From Litsea cubeba (lineage: Eukaryota; Streptophyta; Magnoliopsida; Laurales; Lauraceae), in assembly GCA_012931725.1 (NCBI GenBank), contig CM022946.1, forward strand, positions 118,985,360 through 119,049,359: a stretch of DNA of 64,000 bases, written 5' to 3'. The notes under the pieces are model-generated. The model saw only the letters and a list, made by a program, of their open reading frames with translations, did not search any database and had not been told where the DNA came from. Of the stretch, positions 11,545 to 23,758 are shown one piece after another; the stretch's first letter is position 1; each line of letters opens with the position of its first letter. The position numbers were made by a program, and so were the translations under genes.

Positions 11545-14500
11545 TTGATTTCTAAAAATTTCAAGTTTGTTTTATTTTGACTCATCTTATTAAGTTTAAC
11601 AACTTTCATGTTTTGACCATTTTGACTTAATGCTCAAAAATCACGTTTTTCGAGAAAAAAGGGGCAAAAATGATATTTTCACTAAATCTGTCCATAAATT
11701 TTAAAAATTTCAGAAATTAGGGAAAATATACTTTTTAGAAAATAGATTTTTCGACGAACATTTTTATCTTCTTCTTCGTTTTCATCCGGGACCCACAAAT
11801 GTTAGTTTCAGCCCTTTGTAATGTTGGGGCCCATGGGGCCCTGCCCACTTAACTCTTTATAAAGCCAATGGGTTCTTCTTCTTCCCCATTCTTTCATTTT
11901 CATGCAACAAAGAGTGGAGCCTAGGGTTTTCTCCCAGCCATTTTCTCTCTTCTAGAAAGCTCCCATCTTGAGTGCTAAGTGAGGGAATGATCTTCTAATC
12001 TTCTTCCTCATCTTCCAAGCTATCCTAAGATGCCATTTTCAAGAGATTTGAGTTAGAGAAGATCCCTCTTCCAAGTCTTTCTTCCTTGTTTGAGCTACCA
12101 AAGGTTAGCAATGGTTTTCTTTTCTTAAAAATCTGGTTTTCCTAAGTCTTTGGAATGTTTTTGTCATCCAAGCAAAGAGATTCATTGAGGTTTTGCAAAT
12201 GTTTGGTTTCTAGGGCTTTCTCTTGGATTATTTTTGGGGGTTTTGTGAATTTGGAGCTTGAGACTATAGGAAGACCATCCTTGAATGATTTTCACTCCAT
12301 CTTGGCTTGAGGCAAGTAAATTTCAGATCATGTGATGGATTGATGAGTTCTTTTGAAAGTTTGGATCTCCTATGTATCTTTTCGTCATGATATTTCCTCT
12401 CTTAATTTATAGATTGGTTTCTTTGATATGTTTATGCAATGATTCTTATCTATTTATTCTAAGTTGTTTCAATTTTGTAGAAATTATGAATCGGTTATGT
12501 TTATCTCAAGATTTCAATGTTTGTTGAATGGAAGGATTTGTTTATATCAAACTTATTTTTGAGAGATGGAATGAATTAGTGTGGATGATTCAATGGAGTT
12601 TGATGAGAAGAAGAGAGGCCCAAATGTTGTGGAATTCATATGGAAGAGAAGGAGGGAAAAGAAAGTGAGAAAAAGAGGTGAAAGAGTGCATTTCTGCACT
12701 CAAGATCGGACCCAGCAGAACTGGGCCGCTCGAGCGAGCCCATGGGCCGATCGAGCGGACCTGGTTCTGGAAGGGGTCCGCTCGAGCGGACCCTGGGCTG
12801 CTCGAGAGGACTTGGGCCCAGTCCAGGGTCTTTTTAAGACCTGAATTGTGGGCTATTTTCAGCCCATTTGCTTGGGTTGTTTCCCATTTGTTTCGGGATC
12901 TTTTCCAGCCCATTTCCCTCCATTTGTTTGAGGCCCATTTAGCCTCTAATGATGTATGAAAGCCCAATAAAGTTTAGTATGAATTACAATTATAAGAATT
13001 GTGTAAAACAAATGAGAAAGATCTGATGTGGAATTTACCCGGGAATCTTTTAATCTCAATGCACCCTTTATCATTTTAAATGTTGTGGATTTTCATTGGC
13101 ATCAAACATGTTCTTTATAAATCAACGTTTAAAAGTTAAGTGTGTATTGAGATTATCCCTCGGTCAGTCATTAAGTCATTATACACTATTCCATTCCATT
13201 TCAAGTTAGATAATGTATATGTATTCTTCGGTAAACTATTGTGAAAGGATTTAAGTGATTCATTACGTTTGAAAGCATCGGTGATTTGAAATAGAATCTA
13301 GTGGTTTTCCACGTTCGAAAGGATCGATTGTATGATTTTTATACAAATTACTTTGATGTGTATTTGAGTGGTTTACCATGGAAATTCGTATGTTTTCTAC
13401 GAATCGATTTGGAAAGAGATTTGAGTGGTTCGCCACGTTCGGAAAGATATCGATAAGGCTACTCATCAGATTTGTTTGGATTTGTCAGTATTTTCAATAT
13501 GGATTTGTTCAGGAGTAGTCCTTTCATCGGTCTCAGAAATGAATCACTTTTATGATTTGATTTGTATCGGTTCAGGTTTTGAAAATTAAAGGCGCTACTA
13601 AGCTTAGGTCATCTTGTCGGGTTGATCACCCGGATTGGAATCTTTAAATTATCTGCCAGCTGCAGCTTAGATTCTGTCTATACCGACTATGGCAACGGTT
13701 TTGTTCGGTCCCACGTGTAGTGGCTACAGTTCTGTTTGATAACGACTTTGTTCGTTCCGGTCCCACGAGTAGTGGTTACAGTTCTGTCTGCTCTTGTTAC
13801 TTCGGTAATAGGAGAATATGGCTCTATGTGGTTTGCCAATGTTTTATCCGTTTGATATTTTATTTTATGATCCTTGTTTGTTTCAGCTTATTATAGTCTT
13901 TGGATTTGTTAATGTTCAAGAAATCGATCTTTTATCTTATTGTCTCTATTATTCAGGATTTTAAATGTATTTCCAATTATTCAATGTTTTACTTAGTCTG
14001 TTATCCTTTTAAGATATTTATGCCTCGGGTACTATCCATTTATTTCCACTGACATGTATGTTCAGTCTTTTAATCATTTTATCATAATTCATCCGTTTTA
14101 TTGTTTAAGATTTTTAAATGGATTTGCAATTATTCCATAATGTTTTACAAATGCCTATTATCATATTATCTGAATTTTGCTTGCCAGACAGTCGTGTCTG
14201 ATCCTGTTTGTTTGGTGCCAGATTTCTCTCATATTGCTTTTTAGGTGTTTGATCTGAGGAGGTAGTTGAGCCGCCGGTTTGACGCGAGAGGCTGCCCATT
14301 GATATCATCTAGATGTCAAGTTGGCACCGGAGTTCGTATCTAAATATTAGGGGTAGTATTTCTATTTAGTTGGATATTATTTTTGTATGGCTTTGTTAGC
14401 CTTTTTCACTGGGTTGCAATTAAGGCACTTGTTAATTGTAACTTGAATATGTGGGAAATAAATAGTCCTGTTACTACCAGCTCAGTATTCTATGATTTAT

Positions 14501-14740
14501 GATTTGTACCAGTCTGCTCATTTGATGGCTTTATGATATTGGTTGAGTGCGACATGGAATCCAATGGCCACGGGCTCCGGGTCGCAACGCCATGATTAGC
14601 TTCCGCAAAATATTCAGGACATGATGGAATTTTATTATCCTCATTCACGTGGATCTTGGGAAAAGCAAAAGTTTTAATAAATTTCAAAATTTTGCATCCC
14701 GAGATCGGACCACTGCAGGGCCCTGTTTCGGGGTGTGACA
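11545..14740 (+). mobile_element. Long LTR, chromovirus (Tekay/Del)-like, 5' part not seen
   Basis: The right edge reads TTTCGGGGTGTGACA (to 14740), the typical 3' end of long chromovirus LTRs that start TGTCACACCC. A TATA-like TTTATAAA near 11857 precedes a pyrimidine-rich leader (CTAGGGTTTTCTCCC). Further in are four degenerate copies of GAGTGGTT.GCCACGTTCG-type units (13240-13450) and two copies of GGTCCCACG.GTAGTGG (about 13705 and 13760). No LTR start is visible; the sequence begins directly after the CACTA terminus, so the transposon may have inserted into this LTR and its start would lie left of the window. No gag or pol adjoins the right end, so it is a solo LTR or a 3' LTR. Confidence 0.6.
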
Positions 14741-14810
14741 ACCTTTTCCATCATCACTTTAGTCCAAGTTGATCTCTAATCCAAGTTGACTCAGTATCCA
14801 TGGTTCACGA

Positions 14811-15557
14811 TCACCAAGAGGCAACGCTAGAAAGAATTATGCTTTCTTTAAAATATATAACATTTGGGAGTCCAAGATCACGAAGAGAATCAATGCATTT
14901 GTCCATGTCTGGACGCTCTTTAGCTCTTTTGTTTGCATAATCAGACATTGCAGATGCTATTTTTCTCACTGCAACAATCAAAGCTTGACCCATATTTGGT
15001 CGGTTTCTCGCTAAATGGCGAGAAGTTGTAGTACTCAGCTGGCGTTGCTTCCTATTGGTGCCTATGGACATGTCAATATCCTCATCTGCATTATCTTTAT
15101 ACACATTATCCATATCATCAGCTTGCGTCTCTTCTTCAGCTTGGGTATCTATAGGTTCCGAATCATTGCTTGCAAAACCATCTCTACCATCTGCAACGCT
15201 GTCACGAAAGATAATGGCTAGAGAAACCCAGTCTGGGATGGTCTTGTTCTTATAAAGAGCTGCCTTAGGATGTGCCTGTAAGTGCTTCAAAATAATTCAT
15301 ACTTGTAACAAATTTTCATTTACCACATTAATAGGTACTATAAAAAAATAGATGTATGAACTGACTCACCGCCACATATTCTTGCAAAAAACATCCAGTT
15401 CAACAGCCACCATTTTTCTCGTATCATCCCATCCAAATCCACCAAGGTCTAGCATTGCTTTTAGATCTCCATAAGTCCTCTTCAATGTTTTAAACCTATT
15501 TTTCAGTTTATCCTTACTCAAAAAGGCACCATGATGAGTCTTCATTTCCTTTGTCAA
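14811..15557 (-). pseudogene. Myb/SANT-like (Myb_DNA-bind_3) gene fragment
   Basis: Two minus-strand exons, about 15557-15366 and 15290-14811, resemble the plant Myb/SANT-like family often called L10-interacting MYB-domain proteins, whose relatives include PIF/Harbinger accessory proteins. Visible signatures are LKNRFKTLKRTYGDLKAML, GFGWDDTRKMVA, then AHPKAALYKNKTIPDW after the intron, an acidic middle, and a C-terminal RPDMDKCIDSLRDLGLP. The N-terminal start is missing. At the end of the first exon the family's usual W-QEYVA stretch is present only in another frame, with about two extra bases in a T run near 15388, so the gene is broken. Whether this is a host gene fragment or transposon cargo cannot be told, because no Harbinger nuclease is nearby. 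Confidence 0.65.
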
Positions 15558-15840
15558 TAAATTCCACCCTTCAACCTGGACACAAGTATTATATTTATAG
15601 TTCTATTTTTTCTACTTGAAAAGTTCTTTCTCCTATAGTGTACATCAACCTGGTGGAAGTGAAATTCAAGTTTGTTTCTTACATGGTGGCCATGTGATGT
15701 AAGTAAAGTCGTTCATTGGACAGGCCTGGCCAGCCTGAGCCTGACTCTATTTTTATCCTTATCAGGATGGATTTGGGCTGCATATTATGCTCTAAGGCCT
15801 GAACTGACCTGGCTCGTGAATGCCTGTAGATTTGAGACTC

Positions 15841-15843
<3 letters not shown>

Positions 15844-15902
<59 letters not shown>
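15844..15902 (+). repeat. (TC)n(CA)n microsatellite
   Basis: About 20 TC dinucleotides (15844-15884) run directly into nine CA dinucleotides (15885-15902). Open frames across it on both strands are low-complexity artefacts. Confidence 0.95.
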
Positions 15903-18900
15903 AGTCTTCCCAAAATATATTATGTTGGAAGTCTTTTTGTGTTAAGATTTGTCCAACTAGGCCCAAAAAATAAAGAAAAAACCTTCAGCTTCCTGGGAAA
16001 TGCATAGCAAATCTAAAGGAATACAATTTCTTGCTCTTAGGGTCTGGTCACATTGGGCTGGATTTCGATTGTGTTTTTTGGCGTTTGGCTGTTGTCTGAC
16101 TTTTTAGTCCATGAACAGAGTTGGGCTTGAATGTTAGGCCTGATAAATAAAAAGAGAGTAAGCTTGGATAAGCTTCAAACCAGCCCATGAAGACCGCTAC
16201 TTAGGCTAGACAGAGCTTCCCATAAAACCACATTTCAATACAATGAAGAAAGAGAATCTGTGTTACTTGTAAGCCTTTTCTTTATCTTTTATTAGTATCA
16301 AAATCTCATCTATAATGGGCCCTGGTCCACAGCATATTCAGATATAACCATATTAACCAATGGTGATGAGGACCTGAGCCTGGACATGAACAAGGGCCTC
16401 ACTGCAAAGTGCAAACATAAATTGAGACCCAAATACTTATTTATTTATTTATTTTTGGGTAGGAAGAGAAAGTTCCATGAAAATAGAAAGGGAAAGAAAC
16501 AGAAGACAGCCAACAAAACAAAGCAGACAACCACAACGACAACCACAATAATACTTTCTTATAAATTTACTTCAGATGCATATATATTTTTTCTTTTCTT
16601 TGCATGATTAGAAAATGAAGATCAGTCAAGGGTTTAAGGATTGGTACACCCTCTTCTTCATCAAATATGTTCTAAATTAAAATGGGTCCAACATCCTCAA
16701 ATTTTCTTTTTGGTGACAGAATTTTTCTTATACCAGGATCTAGGCTAAAATTGGTCAAAAGATATCTCTTTAGTTGAAGCTATTGGTGGAGGCATCTACA
16801 TAGCTCATTTTTGGCTTCATTGGCTTCTCTTCCTGCCTTGGGAGTAACATTTCTGCACCCAAGTTGCAGAAAATGCTCAAGTGCTGTTTTTTTCTTTTTC
16901 TTTTTTTTTGTGATCGGTATGCTAAAGCGATGATTCCCAATATGCAAAATTTGTTGATGGGAGAGAGACCAAAAATCCTTTGTATAAATTAACTTTATTG
17001 GAGCGTTACTTTTACTAACACGTTTGAGTCATTTGACCTTCCCAAAAGGCGTAACTCTCTCCAAGATGGAGCCGAACTATTTTTGAGTGAGATAACACGA
17101 GTAGAAAGTATTTTTAAACATCAAGAAATAAGAAGCAAACGGTGAGTCCATATGCGTGGTTGTGGAGTCCACATACATGTGAACCCACGTGCTAACATTT
17201 GGTCCGTGGGTGTGTTGGAAAAAATTGTTCCGTGGAAGTTGTAAATAAATTAAGGAAAAATTTCAGATAAGGCCTTGAGTTTTTACCTTATTTTAAAAAA
17301 GGCACAAGTTTTAAAATCTTTTAAATTAGTTCCTAAATCTTTTTAGGATTTTTTCAATTAAGGACGTCCGTCCATCTAAAGCCATTTTCCAACAATTTTT
17401 TCCTTTTTTTTAAAAAAATACTCAAATTACCCTGTCTCCTCCCTCTTTGCATATGTGAGTTTTTATTACCTCGTATGTGTGAGTTTTCATTACCTCACAT
17501 ATGTGAGTTGTGTCTATGTCTCCTCGCATGTATAAGTTTCCATCACGTTACATGAAAAAAAAAAAAAAAACTCATTCTAGTATGAGTTTCAAGGAAAATG
17601 GGTATAAAGCATATCCATTTTCTATCTATAAGGCCAGGACTCCACACCACAGCAGTCTAAATCGATATTAGCTCACGTTTTTGTTACACAACTCGTTTCA
17701 TATAAGGATTTCATTTTTCAAGGAATAAGCTTTTTGACTGTTTTGTATTGTTCTCAAATCTCACTTTCCGCTTTCGTTCACTTTTGTATGGGCTTTTTTT
17801 ATATCGAGTGTTGAATTTTGTTACTGAAAGTCATGTTCGGCTACTTCCATGTGATACTTTGGCTCGATCCCAGGTTTTTCTTATGGATTGTGAGGATTGC
17901 TAGTTGATGTACATCCATGACATGGCATCGAGCAGACGCACATGGCAGGTTTTCATGCAAAGCCCGTTCAGATCGGCCCAATTAGGCTTGACCTGGAGCT
18001 GATTAGCTTTCTGTCTTATGAGTCGAGCTCAAACTAGGGTCAGCTCGACTCGGTTTAATTAGCTGGAGTTTGACTCGTTAAAAGGTTCAACTATGCTTGA
18101 TCGATCTTGGATCCTACATAAATATCGGGCCCAATAACTAAACAGGCTGAACATAGACAATTTCAACAGCCCAACTTGAAAGTAGTTTATTATTATTATT
18201 TATTTTAATGTGTGTGTTGCCAACCAAGGTGGCGGGACCTTTAGAGATCCGACTGACACGGGAGTAAAGCCCAACACATGCTGAAGAGATGACGCGCTGG
18301 AGATGACTGCTTGTACATATATGAAAGAGGTTTCAAAGATGAAAACAGGACAAGTTATTTACACCAGTCTATTTAAAGATCGGCTGACCCGTCACCAAGA
18401 AAATATAATAATAGAAAACATCTTTAATTACTCTCTTTTTTTTTCAAAATTTTTGAGGCCTTAGATGAGCGTTTTACGATTTTTGGGACGAGTCAATCTC
18501 ATCTTCACATAGTTAATAACCTGAGTCTTGGCTGATTAAAATGGTGAACAGGTTAACAGTTGAATTGTGGGTTTGACACAATTCAACTGAAGGTAATAGG
18601 TTCCGGTCGAACCCGACAACAAGAAGCAGAAGTTCCAGATCAATATGGATCTGATTGGCACGGATTTTAAAACACGGGGCGGCATTCACAGGCCATATTC
18701 AATCAGTTCTCTGGAAATGTATGTAGACTGCATGTATCATGTACATTAGAGGACCCATTCAGCTTTTCTTTGGAATGGTGAAAGAGGGCTTCACCCACAT
18801 GGTCTGATGGCTGATAATAAAGCTTAAAAGGAAAAGGCCAAGCGATGCAATCTTTAAATCTTTTCATTGTCCATCAATCATGTTGTATGCTAAAGAGATC

Positions 18901-19585
18901 GGACTTCAGAGTGGGTGTACAGCTCAAGGCTCCAAGAATATACATACATTGTATGTATCCTCAGGCCCTTTAGGCTGAGCAATTGGGACCAATGGTTCAG
19001 AGATTCCAATATCTGATATGAGGGCCCCACTTTCCTAAATGAAGATGCTACTATAATTTTTTTTAAAGATATTTGTATTTTACACCCAACTATTTTGCAC
19101 TTTTATATTTGAGGTCGGCTACGTGAATTCTGTTTTTCCATTCTTGTCTATCCTCAGTCAAATTCTCGGATAATTTTATCTTCTTTGGAACTATAAGGCT
19201 CAATAATTAGGGACATATTTGCCAGCTTCTAATGTTATCATAAGAATTCATAGTAAAAGTGGTATTCAACGAAAAGAGTCTTAGAGAGATGATGAGTGAC
19301 AGGACCAAGATGGAGATTTAGATCAGATTACTTTTCCTATGAATTAATTTAACATTTTTTAATGTGAAATACTGGGGGATGATAGTTGCCTATTCATTTC
19401 CTCTCAAAAGTGTGATTATTTGAATTTAAGCACCCTTTGGTTTCATTTTGAATTAAAAAGGAAATATTGTGTGTGCAGGACCTATTCAAGGACCAAACGT
19501 TTCCTCTTTCTAGAAGGTCGAAGCGAGGGCAATCCTCCTTCCTCTAAAAAAAGGTGAAAGAAAGAGGTTATGTTGTCAAGGTGCC
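15903..19585. other. Non-coding stretch with repeat debris
   Basis: No gene is supported. Around 17250-17430 the text AAATTTCAGATAAGGCC and the following AT-rich bases look like the end of a non-autonomous DNA transposon, but I find no partner end. Between 17449 and 17530 a 30-odd-bp unit containing TATGTGAGTTTT is repeated imperfectly three or four times. Near 18000-18080 the words GAGTCGAGCTC and CAGCTCGACTC suggest hAT-type subterminal sequence, again without a boundary. Confidence 0.4.
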
Positions 19586-19892
19586 AAAGAGGTGGTTCAA
19601 ACTATTAATGGAGCATATGATTTGACTTTAAACTCAATTGTTTTGAACATTAAATCCTTCTTGTAATTTTGAGTATGTCAGCTTTACATTTATCCCAAGG
19701 ACTTTGAATGGAGTTGCTAATTTGCTAGCAAAAATGAGCTACTCCTTCAACCATAACTTTTCTTGGAATAGGGATCTGATGCGGTAAGCAGAAGGGGTTT
19801 CTTTGTTTTTATAGTTTGTTGGCTGTTTTGAGTTTGTTTGTTATCTTTGTTTAGACGTTAATGAATTTGCTTTTACCAAAAAAAAAAAAAAA
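19586..19892 (+). pseudogene. 5'-truncated LINE: RNase H tail and poly(A)
   Basis: The text from 19586 (KEVVQTINGAYDL) through NFEYVSFTFIPRTLNGVAN to a TAA at 19785-19787 matches the C-terminal RNase H-like (RVT_3) tail of plant L1 LINEs. A one-base frame change separates the two parts near 19670. A short 3' UTR follows and ends in a 15-base A run at 19878-19892, as in LINE insertions. No target duplication could be paired. Confidence 0.65.
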
Positions 19893-21949
19893 CAGTGCTT
19901 ATTTGGGGCACATTTGTTTCCCCAGTATTGATTAATGGTGAAGATTGATAAGGCCATTATCTCTGTTATGATAGGAAATGATTGTGCACTCGTCGTCGAC
20001 CTACTAAATTAAAACCTAGAAAAGTGATAATCCCACCTAAGTATTCTCTATGCACCTTTCACTCCTCATCTCTTCAATCTTGGGGTGGGAGGAATTTTTC
20101 TTTGAGAGGCTGTTATGTAAAAACAAAACTATGACGGGGCCAGCATGTAAAATGTAAAGAGGTCCCTTTTAAACATCTTAGGTTAAAAGAACAATCTTGA
20201 TCAGAAAGTATTTACAGGGTATGTGCTATCATGTCTCAAGCAACTTATCTCACAAGAAAAGGATCACTCCCTTGCTTTCTGCACAATCTATGATTGTTTC
20301 TATTCATATACATGTCATTCTTAAACCATAGGTCCTCTGAAACTTATTTGATAAATGGATTACATTTCATTGTGATTTTTAGGTCTCTTGAATCACGTGG
20401 GCGTGACCGCACCTGCGTGCCAACACTTGGGTCCGCCCCTGAAAATCACATATGGGCTTCATGGGGGAGTGCCCAGTGAAGCCTACCTTGGAGGGGAGGA
20501 AGGAAGAGGAAGGAGTGTCTGTAGGATTCTTCCTGTACCTGGGCTCATCAATTTTGAGTTCTAAAGGATTTGAGATGATTGAGATATGGGCCTTCCAAAA
20601 TCAACGGCTAGAAAAGCATTAGACTCAACGGTGAGGGTAATCCCGATGGGTGTGATCAAATTTGATCAGGGGATGATTTACATTGGTGGGAAGTGGGCCC
20701 CAATGAGCTCTCACCCATATTGGCTCTACTAAGGAAAAAAATTTCCTCGACTCATATTTCTTGTATCATTCATTTCTCTTCTCTTTCCTTTCTACTTGAT
20801 ATTGGATAACTTTTATATCCTATACAAAGGCCCATCGCACCTGGGAAGGTGCTTACTATTGCAGCCTTGAATTATTACTTTTTTTTTCACTTTTGATCTA
20901 GTATAGTACATACTCACACTATCTAAGTCACTATTCGATAGATTCAAGCATCGATCCCCAATTGTATCTATGGATAGAGAGATGCCTCACAACTTAGGTT
21001 AGAAGTTGATTAAGACTGAGGTTGTATGCTCCTGCCACATCTACCAATTAAAAAGAAACAAATTTTATATTCTATATTGCACTTACTTCTCTAGTAAACT
21101 CATTTTTGAAACCTGATGATCAATATATTCCTCACATATTTTTTGAAAAAACAGCTTATATATATATATTTCAAAACTCTCTTGTATTTACCATCATTAG
21201 TACGCTTATAAGCTACAATCATGCCCTATGTTAAAAAGCAACAAAGAGTGTCAGCTTATTAAATAAGTAGATTACCCTAACATACTGGTTTGGTAATATT
21301 CTTTTCATCCATAAACAGTCCAAGTATTGAAACCTAATCTGTAGCTTTCTTTATAGGAAGATGCCTATATTCTATAGTTATATTGTATATATGATTTTTA
21401 TATTTTCTGATACGACAAGGGAACTCTTTGTATTGGAAGGTAAAGTAAAGAATTTTAAAATCTATGTCAGAGCCTAAAAACCATATCCGATTAAAAAAAA
21501 ACCCAAGCATTCACTTAAAAAGTTAATTAAGAATAATCACATGATCAAAGAAAAAGTCAACAAATGCAAATGGATTGACCAAAGGTTAGCCCATATACAT
21601 AAAACCCAAACTAGGTTTTGGTAGAAAGAAGAAATTTTTTGTCTCAAATGTCTTAAAAACCTTGGAATGAAGGATGAGAACTGTCCAATGAGCTTATGTC
21701 TCCGGGAGTGGCCCACCAATTGTAAATAGCTTGAGATGAACAGTTTAGATCATCGTAAACATACATGTGACAGGGACCGAATAGGTTTAGAGATTTCTAA
21801 AGGCCCAAGTCCCAACACACCAAAAATTGGACCCTTTATTTATCCACTTCTTTCTGTCCTTGTCAATTGATCAATATGGTTAAAGTAATCCACAACGACT
21901 TTGTAATGGTCCACCGATAATGGATAATTCAATAAATAAAACTGAAAGA
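19893..21949. other. Non-coding stretch, nothing recognised
   Basis: No domain, RNA gene or bounded element is visible. Open frames at 20294-20479 and 21537-21719 are short and without recognisable motifs. Confidence 0.4.
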
Positions 21950-23254
21950 ACATCTCCAATGGTGACGTGAAATGCCACATGACAGTGACGACGGTAAGAA
22001 TAAAAAACAAAAAGACACTATATGAAAGAACTCTCCACCCGAAATGCAATAACGATGTGGTATTTGATATAGAATATTTAACTATCAAATTTAGCAGATA
22101 AAAATATAACATGTCATTTATTATTTTGGAATATTTTATGATATGAATTTTAAAAGAATGCAAAATCTTTTGAAAAAGACAAAGAGGTCAAAAGAGGTAG
22201 AAAATAAAAATATAATAAAATAATAAATTTGGTATATGGAGTTGGTTTTTACTTTAGAAGATGCCAAATTCTAAGTCTTCAAATAGAATTTGACATATCC
22301 AAAAAATATATCTATTGGAGACATGGTTTAAAATAACGGCCGTTACCGTTTCATAACGGCTGTAATTAAACGGTAACAGCCCATACCGTTACGTTATTTT
22401 TAATATAACAGTCATAACGATCACGGTATCAAAAAATAGTAAAAATAACGATCCATAACGGTTATAACGGCCAATATAACGGACGTAACGGTTATAACGG
22501 ACCATAACGGCCGATATTTTGAAAATAACAGTCAAAATATCGGTTAACGGTAATTTTTTTTTAACTTTCTTTTCCCTTCCTTTTCATTTCTTTCTTTCCC
22601 TAACCATTTGTACAGCCTCTTAAGACTTTGCTAGAACTTCCTAAGCTTCTTTTTCACCAAAATTCAAGTGATTTGCAAGAATTTGGTAGATTCTCATATG
22701 ATGGTTTCTTCCCTCCTCAACCATAATACCCTTATTGTCATATTTCGTTATTTTAATTAATTAGTTAATCTTGATGTAGTAGTAAATGTTACTTGAAAGT
22801 TGAAATTCATTCTTGATTTACTTGGTGATTGAGTAATAGAGTATTGTACTTCTATACTACTACTTACTAGTTTATTGACTTTAAGTGTTTAATAGTAACG
22901 ATTAGTTTAAAATTATGGTTACAATGCATACTGTAAAATTTGTGATATTTGAACTTATTTTAATATATACATGTAAACCTATTTAATTCATATCAGACTT
23001 TACGATTTTCAAATAAGATAGCGACATAGGATGTAATGACTTGGGGGGATCGATATTTTTTTTAAACTGTTCACTAATGGAAAAAAAAAATATTGTTTTC
23101 TAGCATTTTAGAATATTTTGGACTTTTTGGATTTTTTTTTTGGATTTTTTGGAGTAAAATAAAAATTCGCGCCGCGATGGACCGCGACGACCGCGAACCA
23201 CGATACGACGCGATGACGACCGCGACTGCGATTTTGAACCATGATTGGAGATAC
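21950..23254. mobile_element. MITE-like element interrupted by a hAT-like insertion
   Basis: CATCTCCAAT at 21951-21960 faces ATTGGAGATA at 23244-23253, an inverted pair in the style of plant MITE ends. If the 922-bp inner element and one copy of its 8-bp duplication are removed, the remaining sequence would be about 375 bp. The boundary is inferred from this short inverted repeat only; no target duplication was found for the outer element. Confidence 0.4.
22322..23243. mobile_element. Non-autonomous hAT-like element with 8-bp TSD
   Basis: The left end CATGGTTTAAAAT (22322-22334) and right end ATTTTGAACCATG (23231-23243) form a 13-bp terminal inverted repeat with one mismatch. Both are flanked by the exact 8-bp direct repeat ATTGGAGA (22314-22321 and 23244-23251), the duplication length made by hAT transposases. 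The left subterminal 230 bases are crowded with AACGG/CCGTT words, while the right subterminal 65 bases are crowded with GACCGCGA-type words. No coding sequence is supported. Confidence 0.75.
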
Positions 23255-23758
23255 TTTAAATCATCTCCTTTGATGATGCATTCTCAAATTTTACTGTACC
23301 TCTATGGCTTTAGCAACACCGTGAAATTAAGCACATGATTTGATAATGTTATTAGTGATTATGCATTGTTCACATTATCATCATGTGCATAAAATATTAT
23401 GGTAGGAAGATTTCTATTGAAGTAAAATTGAAGGATATCACTAGAGAAGATGACATGTGTAGGTGGGATGTTCCATTGTAGGGTTTCGCATATCCCACCC
23501 ATGCCACACGCTGAATCCGGACTCTCTGTGGAGACAAGAAAGAAGGGTACTTGGGTTCTTTTGAAGGCTACAAACACTCCCAAGTTCCAAATTCTCTTCA
23601 CCTCCAAGAAAAAGATTAGATGATTAGCTCACATGACTAGGTTTTCAAACTTTAAGAAAAAGAAGGCTACAAGAAGGAAAGGAGAGGTATAGATTTGTAC
23701 TTTTATCCAGTTGGTAGACCTTTGTTCCAATAGAGATAAGGAAACAAGGGTTAGGTAG

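Noticed and set aside
11256..11555. Open frame with repeated SYIG residues
   Set aside because: It is a translation of the TATCGGTT subterminal array of the CACTA element.
12581..12967. Frames on both strands around the CTCGAG-rich palindromes
   Set aside because: Mirror-image frames caused by palindromic repeats in the LTR; no conserved domain.
15672..16007. Low-complexity open frames over the TC/CA repeat on both strands
   Set aside because: Dinucleotide repeat artefact.
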